From Idiomarina rhizosphaerae (lineage in GTDB: Bacteria > Pseudomonadota > Gammaproteobacteria > Enterobacterales > Alteromonadaceae): a stretch of DNA of 64,000 bases. The notes under the pieces were generated by a model, which saw only the letters and a list, made by a program, of their open reading frames with translations, was not told where the DNA came from and searched no databases. Positions 1-7,642 of the stretch are shown here, in pieces; position 1 is the first letter of the stretch; each line of letters begins with the position of its first letter. The position numbers and the translations under genes were made by a program. The stretch spans positions 248,001 to 312,000 of the forward strand of contig NZ_JAMZDE010000001.1 of the NCBI RefSeq assembly GCF_024159085.1. The letters are read 5' to 3'.

Positions 1-686
1 TTAATACCGGGTAGTTGCTCAGTTACTTTGGCAATAAAGTCATTTATAACCAGAACTGACTGTCCTGACTGAGTCACGCTTAACGCATCACCCGCAATAC
101 GCAGCGGCACTAAAACCTGATGAATGGAGTTCGAAGTGCGGGTATACAGTCCATTATGGCTCTTATATCCTGGCATTAAGTCCGGCAATTGCTGCACAAA
201 ACGCTGTGTCAGTAATAGTGGGTCCTGCTCTAAAGGCATTAATACCGGCGCAGGGCTTTGTAAGGTTTTTTGAGCATTGCCTATTATCGTTGCGTAGTCG
301 CCGTTCCCGAGCGCTTGCATGTCGTTCTGTGTTGCTAAACGACCGGCCTGATTCTGGTAAAATGACAACACCGCTTTCGGGTTGGTCATTTCCGCCAGTT
401 TAATGGTCGGCTCAGCTTCAGTCAGTAAGTTCAATTGTTCTTGCACAATAGGCAGTATTTCAGTGTCGGAATACTGCTGTGACTCAAAGCCCAGCAGCAG
501 TTGTTGCGCATTAGGTTGCTGACTTTTTAAGTAACTGCGCTGTAACTCAGAGACTTCATTTGGCAGAGCATCGGCCAGACTGCTGCTCCACTGAGTATTC
601 GACAGCTGAATCAAAAGCCCGGCTATCACCACAGCAATAAAAGCAAATAGCAGTACTAAACGGTTGGCGCCACCTCCCCTTCTCAT
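1..686 (-). CDS. MMPL/RND-type exporter of the aryl-polyene-type cluster (partial, N-terminal part)
   Basis: The open frame starts at an ATG at 686 and runs off the left edge, giving 228 visible residues. After a short Arg/Gly-rich start there is one membrane segment (about residues 9-27), followed by a long soluble region with no membrane segment. This is the usual beginning of an MMPL/RND transporter: first helix, then the first periplasmic porter domain. It is the last visible gene of the minus-strand cluster, starting 7 bases after the stop of the LolA-like gene. Aryl-polyene clusters normally carry an MMPL exporter directly after a LolA-like carrier, so the call rests on both topology and order. 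No family-specific motif is visible in this fragment. Family known from other clusters; role in moving the finished lipid is inferred. Confidence 0.72.
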   Translation of the reverse strand, partial: MRRGGGANRLVLLFAFIAVVIAGLLIQLSNTQWSSSLADALPNEVSELQRSYLKSQQPNAQQLLLGFESQQYSDTEILPIVQEQLNLLTEAEPTIKLAEMTNPKAVLSFYQNQAGRLATQNDMQALGNGDYATIIGNAQKTLQSPAPVLMPLEQDPLLLTQRFVQQLPDLMPGYKSHNGLYTRTSNSIHQVLVPLRIAGDALSVTQSGQSVLVINDFIAKVTEQLPGI

Positions 687-692
687 CCGCAG

Positions 693-1223
693 TTACCTTT
701 TGCTCAGCTCTATACGGGTGGTGTTACCGTTTTGCTCAAACAGCTCTACAAGCTCAACGCTATTAGTACCGCAACTGTGTATTTTTTCAATCACACTGGC
801 TAAAGCTTCAGCTTCCGGAACCATCACTACGCAATTCTGCGCAAGTGAAAGCCTGAACTGCTGCTTCAATACGGCTTCATCCTGCTGCAGAATCGCCAAT
901 AACAACTGCGCAATGGTGTCACTGCCACTTACCGAGTCTTCACTACCTTGTTCAAAAATACCCTGACGGTTAATGGTCAATTGTTGCTGCTGTGGCCGCT
1001 CGGTTGTCCAGACTATTTCGTCTTTTCTAATATCCAACTGGCCTGTACTCACCAAAGGTCTCGGCAGCCCCGACAACTGTTTTTTCTGACTAAACTCCAG
1101 CGACAACGGCAAAGGCTCTGATTGCTTTTCAAGTGCCGACAGCGCCTTCAACGTCATATCGTCCCCGGCTAATACCATTGCTGAGGTAATCAATAAAGTC
1201 GTCGCTAAAAGTAAGCGGATCAT
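693..1223 (-). CDS. LolA-like outer-membrane lipoprotein carrier-like protein
   Basis: Protein of 176 residues with a Sec signal peptide (about residues 1-19, ending VLA-GDD). The mature part is rich in beta strands and Gln and resembles the LolA/LolB fold, in which a half barrel holds acyl chains in the periplasm. Two cysteines (in QNCVV and HSCGT) may pair. It is not the housekeeping LolA: it sits between a thioesterase and an MMPL exporter in the aryl-polyene-type cluster, where such a LolA-like protein is standard. Its ATG overlaps the thioesterase stop (ATGA), which implies translational coupling. Likely role, inferred: carries the acylated polyene across the periplasm toward the outer membrane. 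Confidence 0.82.
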   Translation of the reverse strand: MIRLLLATTLLITSAMVLAGDDMTLKALSALEKQSEPLPLSLEFSQKKQLSGLPRPLVSTGQLDIRKDEIVWTTERPQQQQLTINRQGIFEQGSEDSVSGSDTIAQLLLAILQQDEAVLKQQFRLSLAQNCVVMVPEAEALASVIEKIHSCGTNSVELVELFEQNGNTTRIELSKR

Positions 1224-1630
1224 GAGTGCTCAACTCCCAGCTTTTCAAACACAATACCAGGAGATTCAAACAGCATTTCCCGCGTCTCTTTGCACACGGC
1301 TACCTGCACACTGGTGGCTTTGGTCAGCAGTTCATTACTTTCAACACAGCGAATTTCATAATTCATTTTCAGTCGATGCTCCCACTCCACCAAAGTGGCA
1401 GTCACCCGAATGTGCTGTCCGTATGTAGCCGACGCAACGTACTTTAAGCGTAAATCGACAATAGGCCATATATGGCCGTTAGCTTCCATATCGGGGTAGT
1501 CATAATTGAAGGTACGCAATAACTCACTACGCGCCATTTCAATGTACTTTATGTAATGCCCGTGCCAGACAACGTGCATTGCGTCGACGTCAAAAAAAGG
1601 AACATCAATAATTAAACTGGCTTGTTTCAT
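1220..1630 (-). CDS. YbgC-type hotdog thioesterase of the aryl-polyene-type cluster
   Basis: Acyl-CoA/acyl-ACP thioesterase of the 4HBT hotdog family, 136 residues. The N-terminus shows the family signature: PFFDVDAMHVVWHGHY, with the catalytic Asp in FDVDAMHVVWHG, followed by KYIEMAR. I chose the ATG at 1630 because it overlaps the stop of the ammonia-lyase gene as ATGA and gives the standard family start (MKQASL); a longer frame from 1681 would add residues that overlap the lyase and fit no family. The stop overlaps the start of the LolA-like gene in the same way. In aryl-polyene clusters such a thioesterase is conserved; it may release or edit acyl chains on the ACPs, which is an inference. 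Confidence 0.88.
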   Translation of the reverse strand: MKQASLIIDVPFFDVDAMHVVWHGHYIKYIEMARSELLRTFNYDYPDMEANGHIWPIVDLRLKYVASATYGQHIRVTATLVEWEHRLKMNYEIRCVESNELLTKATSVQVAVCKETREMLFESPGIVFEKLGVEHS

Positions 1631-3174
1631 GCTGGCTCCTGATACAAATTCCATGCTTTTAACCGCAATTGGGTAAGCCAATAACGTAATTCAGGCTCTA
1701 ACTGACGGTCCTCCGTCAGCAGTTCAAATTGCTCAGCCAGGCTTTCAGTCATTTTTAAGACACCGATCGAAGGGTTCACCGGTTTGTCTGTAATACGCTT
1801 ACGCAGTTCAACACCTTGATAAGCTGCCAGCAAAGTTGCAACAACCACCTGTTCAGTCAGCTCCAGAATACGAATACAGTCACGGGCTGCAATAGTACCC
1901 ATACTCACTTTGTCCTGGTTATGGCACTCGGTTGAGCGCGAAAAGACACTGGCTGGCATAGTCAGTTTTAATGCTTCCGCAGTCCAGGCTGAGCAACCAA
2001 TCTGCACCGCTTTAAAGCCATGGTTAATAGACTTACGCTCACCTTCTGCCGCAGACAAGTTGGAGGGTAATCCATGGTTCATTTTCGTGTCCATCAACAG
2101 CGCCATTTGCCGATCATGCAGGTCCGCCAGATTCGCCACAGCTGTTTTCATGGAGTCCATCACCATAGCAATGTGACCGCCATAAAAGTGACCGCCGTGC
2201 AGAACGTGTTCTCCCAAACCATCAATAATCGGATTATCATTAGCACTGTTTAATTCGTTTTCTATGGTCTCTTTAAACCACGGTAAACTGTCCTTAAGTA
2301 CGCCGATAACATGAGGCGCACAGCGAATGGAGTACCGATCCTGCAGACGCGATGAATTCCTCGGATGCTCCACATGATTCAGGTCTTGTTGGATCCAACT
2401 GGCGACTTGCTGCTGCCCTTTATGAGGTTTCACGGCAAAGAGCAGATCATCAAAATGGTTACTGTTGCCTTCCAGAGCTATGCTCGCCAAAGAAGTGATG
2501 CGGCTGGATAACCGGGTTAAGTACTCCGCTCGATCCCAGGCGAGGCAAGCCAAAGCGGTCATCACGGCGGTACCGTTCATAATAGCCAGGCCTTCTTTTG
2601 GTCGCAGTTTGTGAACCGACATACCAAGTAGTTCAAAGGCTTCTGCACTGTTCATCACTTTATTCCGAAAGCGCACATCGCGCTCACCAATAAGCGCACC
2701 GGCAATGTAAGACAAGGGGGTTAGATCGCCGCTGGCGCCAACGCTGCCCTCTTTTGGAATCAGCGGCAACATGTTTTCGTTCAGCATCACCACCAGACGT
2801 TCCAGCAGCTCCCAACTGACACCAGAATAGCCTTGTGCCAACGAGCTTAAGCGGGTTGCCAGAATGGCGCGGGTTTCCTGCTCATCAAAGGTATCGCCCA
2901 GGCCACAACCATGAAAACGCGTAAGATGAATGGGCAACTCGTTAACCAGGTTCTCCGGCACCGATACGGTGCAGCTGTCGCCATAGCCCGTTGTTACGCC
3001 GTAAATAACACCGTCCTGCTCAAGTAATTCATCCAGAAAACGGACACCAGCATCGACTTTTTCAACAAACTCCGGCGCATCACTTAATGCAACCTGCGCT
3101 TTGCCATTGGCTATTTCTACCACGTCTTTAATGGTTAACGGGCGGCCACCAAAGGCTATAATCGATGTCGTCAT
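1627..3174 (-). CDS. MIO-type aromatic amino acid ammonia lyase (HAL/PAL/TAL family)
   Basis: Protein of 515 residues that removes ammonia from an aromatic amino acid to give an aryl-acrylate. The MIO cofactor triad Ala-Ser-Gly is at residues 147-149 (GSVGASGDLTPLSY), and the catalytic Tyr loop is VIYGVTTGYGDS (Tyr58). The start at 3174 gives the usual N-terminus; the frame continues upstream but would overlap the acyltransferase gene. Automatic annotation would call it histidine ammonia-lyase, but no other hut gene is near and it lies inside an aryl-polyene-type cluster, so it more likely supplies cinnamate or 4-coumarate as the aryl starter. By hand alignment, the substrate-selective pair is Phe87-His88, unlike Ser-His of HutH or His-Leu of R. 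sphaeroides TAL. Substrate is therefore unsettled. Confidence 0.9.
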   Translation of the reverse strand: MTTSIIAFGGRPLTIKDVVEIANGKAQVALSDAPEFVEKVDAGVRFLDELLEQDGVIYGVTTGYGDSCTVSVPENLVNELPIHLTRFHGCGLGDTFDEQETRAILATRLSSLAQGYSGVSWELLERLVVMLNENMLPLIPKEGSVGASGDLTPLSYIAGALIGERDVRFRNKVMNSAEAFELLGMSVHKLRPKEGLAIMNGTAVMTALACLAWDRAEYLTRLSSRITSLASIALEGNSNHFDDLLFAVKPHKGQQQVASWIQQDLNHVEHPRNSSRLQDRYSIRCAPHVIGVLKDSLPWFKETIENELNSANDNPIIDGLGEHVLHGGHFYGGHIAMVMDSMKTAVANLADLHDRQMALLMDTKMNHGLPSNLSAAEGERKSINHGFKAVQIGCSAWTAEALKLTMPASVFSRSTECHNQDKVSMGTIAARDCIRILELTEQVVVATLLAAYQGVELRKRITDKPVNPSIGVLKMTESLAEQFELLTEDRQLEPELRYWLTQLRLKAWNLYQEPA

Positions 3175-3175
3175 A

Positions 3176-4120
3176 CTACTGACTGTCCTTCTTCCAGAAA
3201 TCAAAAAAATTAAACCACTGATAAGGGTAGCGTATCGCCAGCTTCTCCAGTGTTTCACTATAAGCTTTCAGCACTGGCTGCAAAGCTTCCCGCCTGCTTT
3301 TCCGGGGGAGTTTGAGTTGGTCACACGCATGGTTCAGATATAAGTCGTAATGCCCGTCGTCGGGGTTCTTTAAGCAGAACAAAAAATACACCGGGCATTC
3401 TAACACACTGGCCAATATCCAAGGCCCTAAGGCGAATGCGGCTGGCTTACCTAAAAAATCCTGTTCAATGGTTTGTCCGGGCTGAGTCACCGAAGTGCGA
3501 TCGCCGACAATGACCACAAACTCGCCTTGTTCGATGCGCTCTTTCAGCAATATAGTCAGCCCCATATCAATGTCGGTCACCTGAATCAGGTCAATATCAA
3601 CTTTCGGGTTTACATCTTTCAGTGCACGGTTAAACGACTGCGCATGCTGAGTGAACACCAGTACATTCATGCGCCGGGTATACTTTTTTGAAGCCAGCGC
3701 CCGCGCAACCTCCAGATTACCCAGGTGGCTACCAATAAGAATGCCGCCCTGTGGCTGTTTTTCTAAATCATCAAAGTGGGTATCACCACAATTACGCACC
3801 TGATTCTTAGACACCTTGCCAACCCATGCATCAATTTTTGCCAAAGCGTGCAAACCAAATTGCCAAAAATGGTACCAACTTTGGCGCCAACCAGGCTCAG
3901 CGGCAAAGGGAGACTGTTCAGCAGCAAATGAATGCACGCGACGCAGGAAGTCCAGAGACGCCCTACGAGGATCGCCTCCGGTCAAAAAGAAGTAAGTGAT
4001 CACTGGCGCTAGAATCAGCCGCATTAACCAGTGACCGCCATACTGATAGACTCGAAGAACAATAACGATGCCCCAGTAGCTGCCGCGCTCTTTCTTTTTC
4101 GCCCAGTGCTTCTCCACCAT
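3176..4120 (-). CDS. LpxL/HtrB-like lipid acyltransferase
   Basis: Membrane-associated acyltransferase of 314 residues from the LpxL/HtrB (lipid A lauroyltransferase) superfamily. The catalytic H-x4-E motif is visible as GSHLGNLEVARAL. A hydrophobic segment near residues 33-48 probably anchors it to the inner membrane, and the C-terminus WFNFFDFW is typical of the cluster-associated subgroup. It ends one base before the ammonia-lyase ATG and starts 2 bases after the glycosyltransferase stop. In aryl-polyene clusters an LpxL-like enzyme together with a GT2 enzyme is thought to build the lipid anchor that holds the polyene in the outer membrane. The role is inferred from context; the family assignment is firm. 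Confidence 0.88.
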   Translation of the reverse strand: MVEKHWAKKKERGSYWGIVIVLRVYQYGGHWLMRLILAPVITYFFLTGGDPRRASLDFLRRVHSFAAEQSPFAAEPGWRQSWYHFWQFGLHALAKIDAWVGKVSKNQVRNCGDTHFDDLEKQPQGGILIGSHLGNLEVARALASKKYTRRMNVLVFTQHAQSFNRALKDVNPKVDIDLIQVTDIDMGLTILLKERIEQGEFVVIVGDRTSVTQPGQTIEQDFLGKPAAFALGPWILASVLECPVYFLFCLKNPDDGHYDLYLNHACDQLKLPRKSRREALQPVLKAYSETLEKLAIRYPYQWFNFFDFWKKDSQ

Positions 4121-4122
4121 AG

Positions 4123-4863
4123 TTAACTTTTAAACCTGTGCAGTAATAAAAGCGGAATGCGCGGCAACATGCCGAAAAACAGGCGCGTATGCAGCCAGGA
4201 AATTTTCAGGTTGTCCTGCAGTGCGCGAAAATGTGACTGTCCGCCTTGTGGATAAATCACTTTGGTTGGAATAAAGAAAACCGGTGTACCCGCCCAGTAT
4301 AAACGCACCATAATTTCAATATCGAAATCCATGCGTGTGCCAATATGACGACGCTTTGTTAGGCCGACTGTCGGGTACAAGGGATACACCCGAAAACCAC
4401 ACATTGTATCCTTTATCTGCATCGATAAGGTTTCGATATGCACCCAAAAATGGGTGATCTTGCGCCCAATGCGTCGGCTGGTCGGCATACTCTCATCGTA
4501 TTGCGGGTATCCACTTATCAACGCACTGGGGTTCTGTTTCGACAAAGCTAAAAACTCCGGAATATCGTTACTGTCGTGCTGCCCGTCAGCATCTATTTGC
4601 AATGCATGAGTAAAGCCTTCTTCGGCGGCCAAATGAAACCCCGCCATAACCGCCCCACCTTTGCCGCTATTTTCGGGAAGCGTGTGCAGTAAGACAAGTG
4701 ATTTATGCTCTTCCGCCAAAGTCGCCAAAACTGCCTTGGTGTGGTCATTTGAGCCATCATCAACAATAATAATTGGCAACTCGTAAGGCAGCAGTCGCTC
4801 AACCGTCGTAGTGATGGTCTTATCGTGATTATAAATAGGAATAAGAAAGCAATACTGAGACAT
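4123..4863 (-). CDS. Family 2 glycosyltransferase (dolichol-phosphate-mannose synthase-like)
   Basis: Cytoplasmic GT-A fold glycosyltransferase of 246 residues. It begins with FLIPIYNHDKTI, shows VDDGSNDHT for nucleotide binding, and the DXD-type motif DADGQHD; the following segment PEFLALSKQNPSALISGYP is typical of DPM1-like enzymes. I used the ATG at 4863, two bases after the dehydratase stop, because it places the first beta strand at the start; an in-frame upstream extension to 4950 only overlaps the dehydratase. C-terminal residues (about 218-240) are basic and hydrophobic, suggesting membrane contact. In this cluster type it probably adds a sugar to the lipid anchor or polyene head; donor and acceptor are unknown. 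Confidence 0.88.
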   Translation of the reverse strand: MSQYCFLIPIYNHDKTITTTVERLLPYELPIIIVDDGSNDHTKAVLATLAEEHKSLVLLHTLPENSGKGGAVMAGFHLAAEEGFTHALQIDADGQHDSNDIPEFLALSKQNPSALISGYPQYDESMPTSRRIGRKITHFWVHIETLSMQIKDTMCGFRVYPLYPTVGLTKRRHIGTRMDFDIEIMVRLYWAGTPVFFIPTKVIYPQGGQSHFRALQDNLKISWLHTRLFFGMLPRIPLLLLHRFKS

Positions 4864-4864
4864 A

Positions 4865-5221
4865 TTAAGTAAACACCAGGCGTCCGGAAGACAGTGCTTT
4901 ATCACCGTCAGAGTATTTAAACGTGATGCAGTCATCGCGCTTTCTTTCAATCAGCAAATCGACTGTCGCACCAGGCAAAATCATGTCGTTAAACTTTAGC
5001 ACTTCAATACGCTGAATGGATGTTGGTGTCGACCAATGTTGCCCCGCTAGCTGAATGACCCAGTCCATTTGAGCAACCCCGGGAAGAATCGGGGTTGAAG
5101 GAAAATGCCCTTGCAAATAAATGCAGTCTGCCGCCAGCGTAAACCGACCGCAGAGTAGAGGCTTTTCTTTGTCGCTAAGCCCTTCGGAGAAACTTATAAA
5201 GTCAGGTAATTGAGTCTGCAT
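4865..5221 (-). CDS. ApeI-like 3-hydroxyacyl-ACP dehydratase (hotdog)
   Basis: Small FabA/FabZ-related dehydratase, 118 residues. The signature is GHFPSTPILPGVAQMDW, in which the His of GHFP is the expected catalytic base. It is shorter than FabZ (about 145-150 residues), as is usual for the polyene-cluster type called ApeI. It would remove water from 3-hydroxyacyl-ACP in each elongation cycle, which is how the conjugated polyene arises. It lies between the GT2 gene (2-base gap) and the AMP-ligase gene (7-base gap). A second, ApeP-like dehydratase and the ketosynthase and ketoreductase genes expected for a complete cluster are not in view and may lie past the left edge. Confidence 0.87.
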   Translation of the reverse strand: MQTQLPDFISFSEGLSDKEKPLLCGRFTLAADCIYLQGHFPSTPILPGVAQMDWVIQLAGQHWSTPTSIQRIEVLKFNDMILPGATVDLLIERKRDDCITFKYSDGDKALSSGRLVFT

Positions 5222-5228
5222 GCTATTG

Positions 5229-6581
5229 TTACTTTTCCTCTTCGAACAATGCCTGTAAATCGGTTTGTGTCACTTTACCGGCACCGTTATATGGCAACTG
5301 CTGCACATAACGGAAACGTTTAGGTACAACCACTTTTTCAAATCGCTGCAGTAAGTGATGTCGCAACTCTTGTCGCGCTTTAAATCGCCCCTGAGTGCTA
5401 AGCTGATTAACGCCTTCAGGCGTCAATATTAAAACTAAGCCCAGTTCAACACGCGGGCTATGTAACACACAAGCTTTAGCTGACTCGACCCAGCCATGCC
5501 GTTGAATGAATTGTTCTACTTCGTTCAGAGCCACTCGTTTTTCGGCAATTTTTACAATTCGATCCTGCCGCCCCAACAACTGAAAATCTCCCTGCCCCTG
5601 AAGCCGGGCTTTATCTTCTGTTGTGTAAGGCTTTTGCGGATTATTCAGATACGGTGACTGAATAACCAGTAAACCGTTGTGATTACAGCTCACATCAACT
5701 CCCGCCAGAGGCTGGAAGTTCTCATTAGAGCCCGGGCTGCGCTGACGCCAGCCTATACCTCCGGTCTCCGTACTACCGTACACTTCAATTGGCGCATTTA
5801 ACTCATGTTCAGCAAAATCCTCAGGAACAGAATCGGGTAGCGGACCGCCCGATGAGAAAACCATAACCAAAGAATGCTTGCACTTAGCAAGCTGAGGTAA
5901 GTTATCCAGCCGCTGCAAGTGCGCAGGGCTACTTATTAAAGCGTAACGCTGGCGGTTAGCTTTCGCCAATATTTGCTGCAACTGCTCAGGATAATCGACC
6001 AAAGGCAAAGTCACCGGACGGCGCGCAGCAAGTGGCCAGAGTACCGTGAATAACAATCCGTAAATGTGCTGATGTGTCACCGTTGACAGTATATTGGCCG
6101 GCCCCAATTGCTCCGCAAAGGTTTGTTCCAGCGTAATCACTTCTAACCATAACTGCCTGAGCGTTTTTCTGACGGCTTTAGGTTTGCCGCTGCTGCCAGA
6201 AGTGAAGAAGGTCAGTTGAGAATTTAAGCTGCCTTTCAGCGTTAAAGGCGGCGTTTCAGAGCTAAGGTGTTGAGGTAATTCAGCAGGGACTCTGAACGAA
6301 TAGTGCGACGACAGCTCTGACAAAGTTGCCGGCTTATCATTTGCTGGTAAAACAATTCTCTTTTTACTATTGAGTAAAGCGAACAGCCAGACACTAAAAT
6401 GATACCAGTCGCGATGATAAAGCAGCGCATCACCGGCTTGTTCACTTAGCCAGTGGGTTGCCGCCGCAATATCCTTTAGCCACACCGATGCGCTTATAGA
6501 CTGCCCTTTCACTACGGCCAGCTCAGCATCTGCTTGCTGCCATTGCAGCTGCCATTGCTCAGTGTTTATGTCTAACAACAC
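5229..6581 (-). CDS. AMP-dependent acyl/aryl-ACP ligase of the aryl-polyene-type cluster
   Basis: ANL-superfamily adenylating enzyme of about 450 residues. The phosphate-binding loop is TFFTSGSSGKPKAV, the YGSTETGG motif binds adenine/AMP, and the C-terminal lid ends with YNGAGKVTQTDL, which carries the conserved Lys. It is shorter than acyl-CoA synthetases (about 550) and matches the short aryl-polyene ligases that load the aryl starter onto an ACP. Starts are GTG/TTG only: a GGAG at a spacing of 8 points to the GTG at 6581, while a TTG at 6599 is also open. Both overlap the 3' end of the COG4648 gene. With the lyase in the same operon, its substrate is probably cinnamate or coumarate; this is inferred. 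Confidence 0.85.
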   Translation of the reverse strand: MLLDINTEQWQLQWQQADAELAVVKGQSISASVWLKDIAAATHWLSEQAGDALLYHRDWYHFSVWLFALLNSKKRIVLPANDKPATLSELSSHYSFRVPAELPQHLSSETPPLTLKGSLNSQLTFFTSGSSGKPKAVRKTLRQLWLEVITLEQTFAEQLGPANILSTVTHQHIYGLLFTVLWPLAARRPVTLPLVDYPEQLQQILAKANRQRYALISSPAHLQRLDNLPQLAKCKHSLVMVFSSGGPLPDSVPEDFAEHELNAPIEVYGSTETGGIGWRQRSPGSNENFQPLAGVDVSCNHNGLLVIQSPYLNNPQKPYTTEDKARLQGQGDFQLLGRQDRIVKIAEKRVALNEVEQFIQRHGWVESAKACVLHSPRVELGLVLILTPEGVNQLSTQGRFKARQELRHHLLQRFEKVVVPKRFRYVQQLPYNGAGKVTQTDLQALFEEEK

Positions 6582-7107
6582 GTCGCACACTCCACTCAAT
6601 CACAAAGAGTAACCCAATCAGAACGTAGGAGATAAAACCGTTGTATAGCGTCCAGAGTTTGAGGTCACCATGCACCGCAGTTACCAGCGAAATAGCGCCA
6701 TTCACGAGGAAAAATACCGCCCAGACCAGCGTCACTTTTTCAGTGTAAGCAACCGCTTTATCTGACAATGAACCTTCCATAAGCATGGCAAGGCGAGTTA
6801 TCACCGCTGGTTTGCGCCATAATGATGCAAGGAAAACCAGCAACAAGGCGCTGTTCATCCAAACGGGATAAAACAGCACGCCAGTCAACTGGTCTGCAAA
6901 AATAGCTGTCACTGAAACAACCAGAAGTACAGCCAGCGTAAGCCAGCTTCTGGGGTGACGAATGCCCTGGGAAACAATACTTAAACTCAGTAATGCCAGC
7001 AGAACCAGCAATAACCAGTTAGTTAGCCCGTTCTGCGCCAGCCACCAGACAAGTAGCGGGTAGGCAATCAGTAAGCCACTGATTAACAAGCGCAGACCGT
7101 TTTTCAT
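6559..7107 (-). CDS. COG4648-type integral membrane protein of the aryl-polyene-type cluster
   Basis: Hydrophobic protein of 182 residues with about six membrane helices (residues roughly 7-26, 30-47, 53-70, 75-92, 123-145 and 152-172). The pattern GIRHPRSWLTLA, LFYPVWMN and KVTLVWAVFFLVNG is what I know from the COG4648 proteins found in aryl-polyene clusters beside the ACP genes. No enzymatic motif can be seen. Its ATG overlaps the stop of the preceding ACP gene by one base (TAATG), and its 3' end overlaps the start of the ligase gene, so the three are translationally linked. Function unknown; an assembly or anchoring role for the membrane-bound synthase is possible. Confidence 0.82.
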   Translation of the reverse strand: MKNGLRLLISGLLIAYPLLVWWLAQNGLTNWLLLVLLALLSLSIVSQGIRHPRSWLTLAVLLVVSVTAIFADQLTGVLFYPVWMNSALLLVFLASLWRKPAVITRLAMLMEGSLSDKAVAYTEKVTLVWAVFFLVNGAISLVTAVHGDLKLWTLYNGFISYVLIGLLFVIEWSVRRVVRHKH

Positions 7108-7358
7108 TAGTCGCTGTGAACGAGTTTATAAACTTCTTCGACAACATCTTCGACTGTGCGCACAGCTTTAAACGCATCTGGACTGATTTTCTTGCCGGTA
7201 ATTTCGCGTAATTTCACGACTAAATCCACCGCATCAATCGAATCAAGGTCAAGATCCTGATACAAGTTAGCGTCCAGAGAAATGTCGTCAGAGTCGATTT
7301 CAAAATCTTCTTCCAGAATTTGAGTCAACCGCGCATATACTTCATCTCTTGTCTTCAT
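7107..7358 (-). CDS. Acyl carrier protein 2 of the cluster
   Basis: Acidic acyl carrier protein, 83 residues. The phosphopantetheine-accepting Ser is in DLDLDSIDAVDLVVKL (Ser40), preceded by the usual acidic helix-II context and followed by YKLVHS at the end. It would be activated by the divergent phosphopantetheinyl transferase at 9158. The gene follows the other ACP gene after 11 bases and overlaps the COG4648 gene by one base. Two ACPs are normal in aryl-polyene systems, one often carrying the growing chain and one the starter or extender; which is which cannot be read from sequence here. Confidence 0.93.
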   Translation of the reverse strand: MKTRDEVYARLTQILEEDFEIDSDDISLDANLYQDLDLDSIDAVDLVVKLREITGKKISPDAFKAVRTVEDVVEEVYKLVHSD

Positions 7359-7369
7359 CGTTCCCTCGT

Positions 7370-7642
7370 TTACTCACCACGGTTATTAGCGACAAAATCC
7401 GCTAACGTATCGACATTGTAAAAATGCTTTTTTGTCTCTGCCGAATTAGCGTCCAGCTTCACGTCATATTTTTTCTTTATCGCAAGACCTAACTCCAGCG
7501 CATCAATAGAATCAAGATTCAAGCCATCGTCATCGTCTCCGAACAAGGCCGCCGAATCATTAATATCTGCTATCTCTACGTCTTCAAGATCCAGCGACTC
7601 GATAATCAAGGCTTTGATCTCTTGCTTCAGGTTTTCCGTCAT
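7370..7642 (-). CDS. Acyl carrier protein 1 of the cluster
   Basis: Acidic acyl carrier protein of 90 residues with the attachment motif DGLNLDSIDALELGLAIKKKY; the Ser in LDSID is the phosphopantetheine site. A short acidic insertion (DSAALFGDDDD) before the motif distinguishes it from ACP 2 and is typical of the first ACP in aryl-polyene clusters. The gene starts inside the 3' end of the PlsC-like acyltransferase gene (59-base overlap), an unusually long overlap even for this compact operon. It is the likely partner of the chain-elongating ketosynthases located beyond the left edge. Confidence 0.92.
   Translation of the reverse strand: MTENLKQEIKALIIESLDLEDVEIADINDSAALFGDDDDGLNLDSIDALELGLAIKKKYDVKLDANSAETKKHFYNVDTLADFVANNRGE

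Noticed and set aside
1627-3174. Calling the lyase a histidine-degradation enzyme (HutH)
   Set aside because: No hutU/I/G genes nearby; it is embedded by start-stop overlaps in the polyene cluster, and the selectivity pair differs from HutH.
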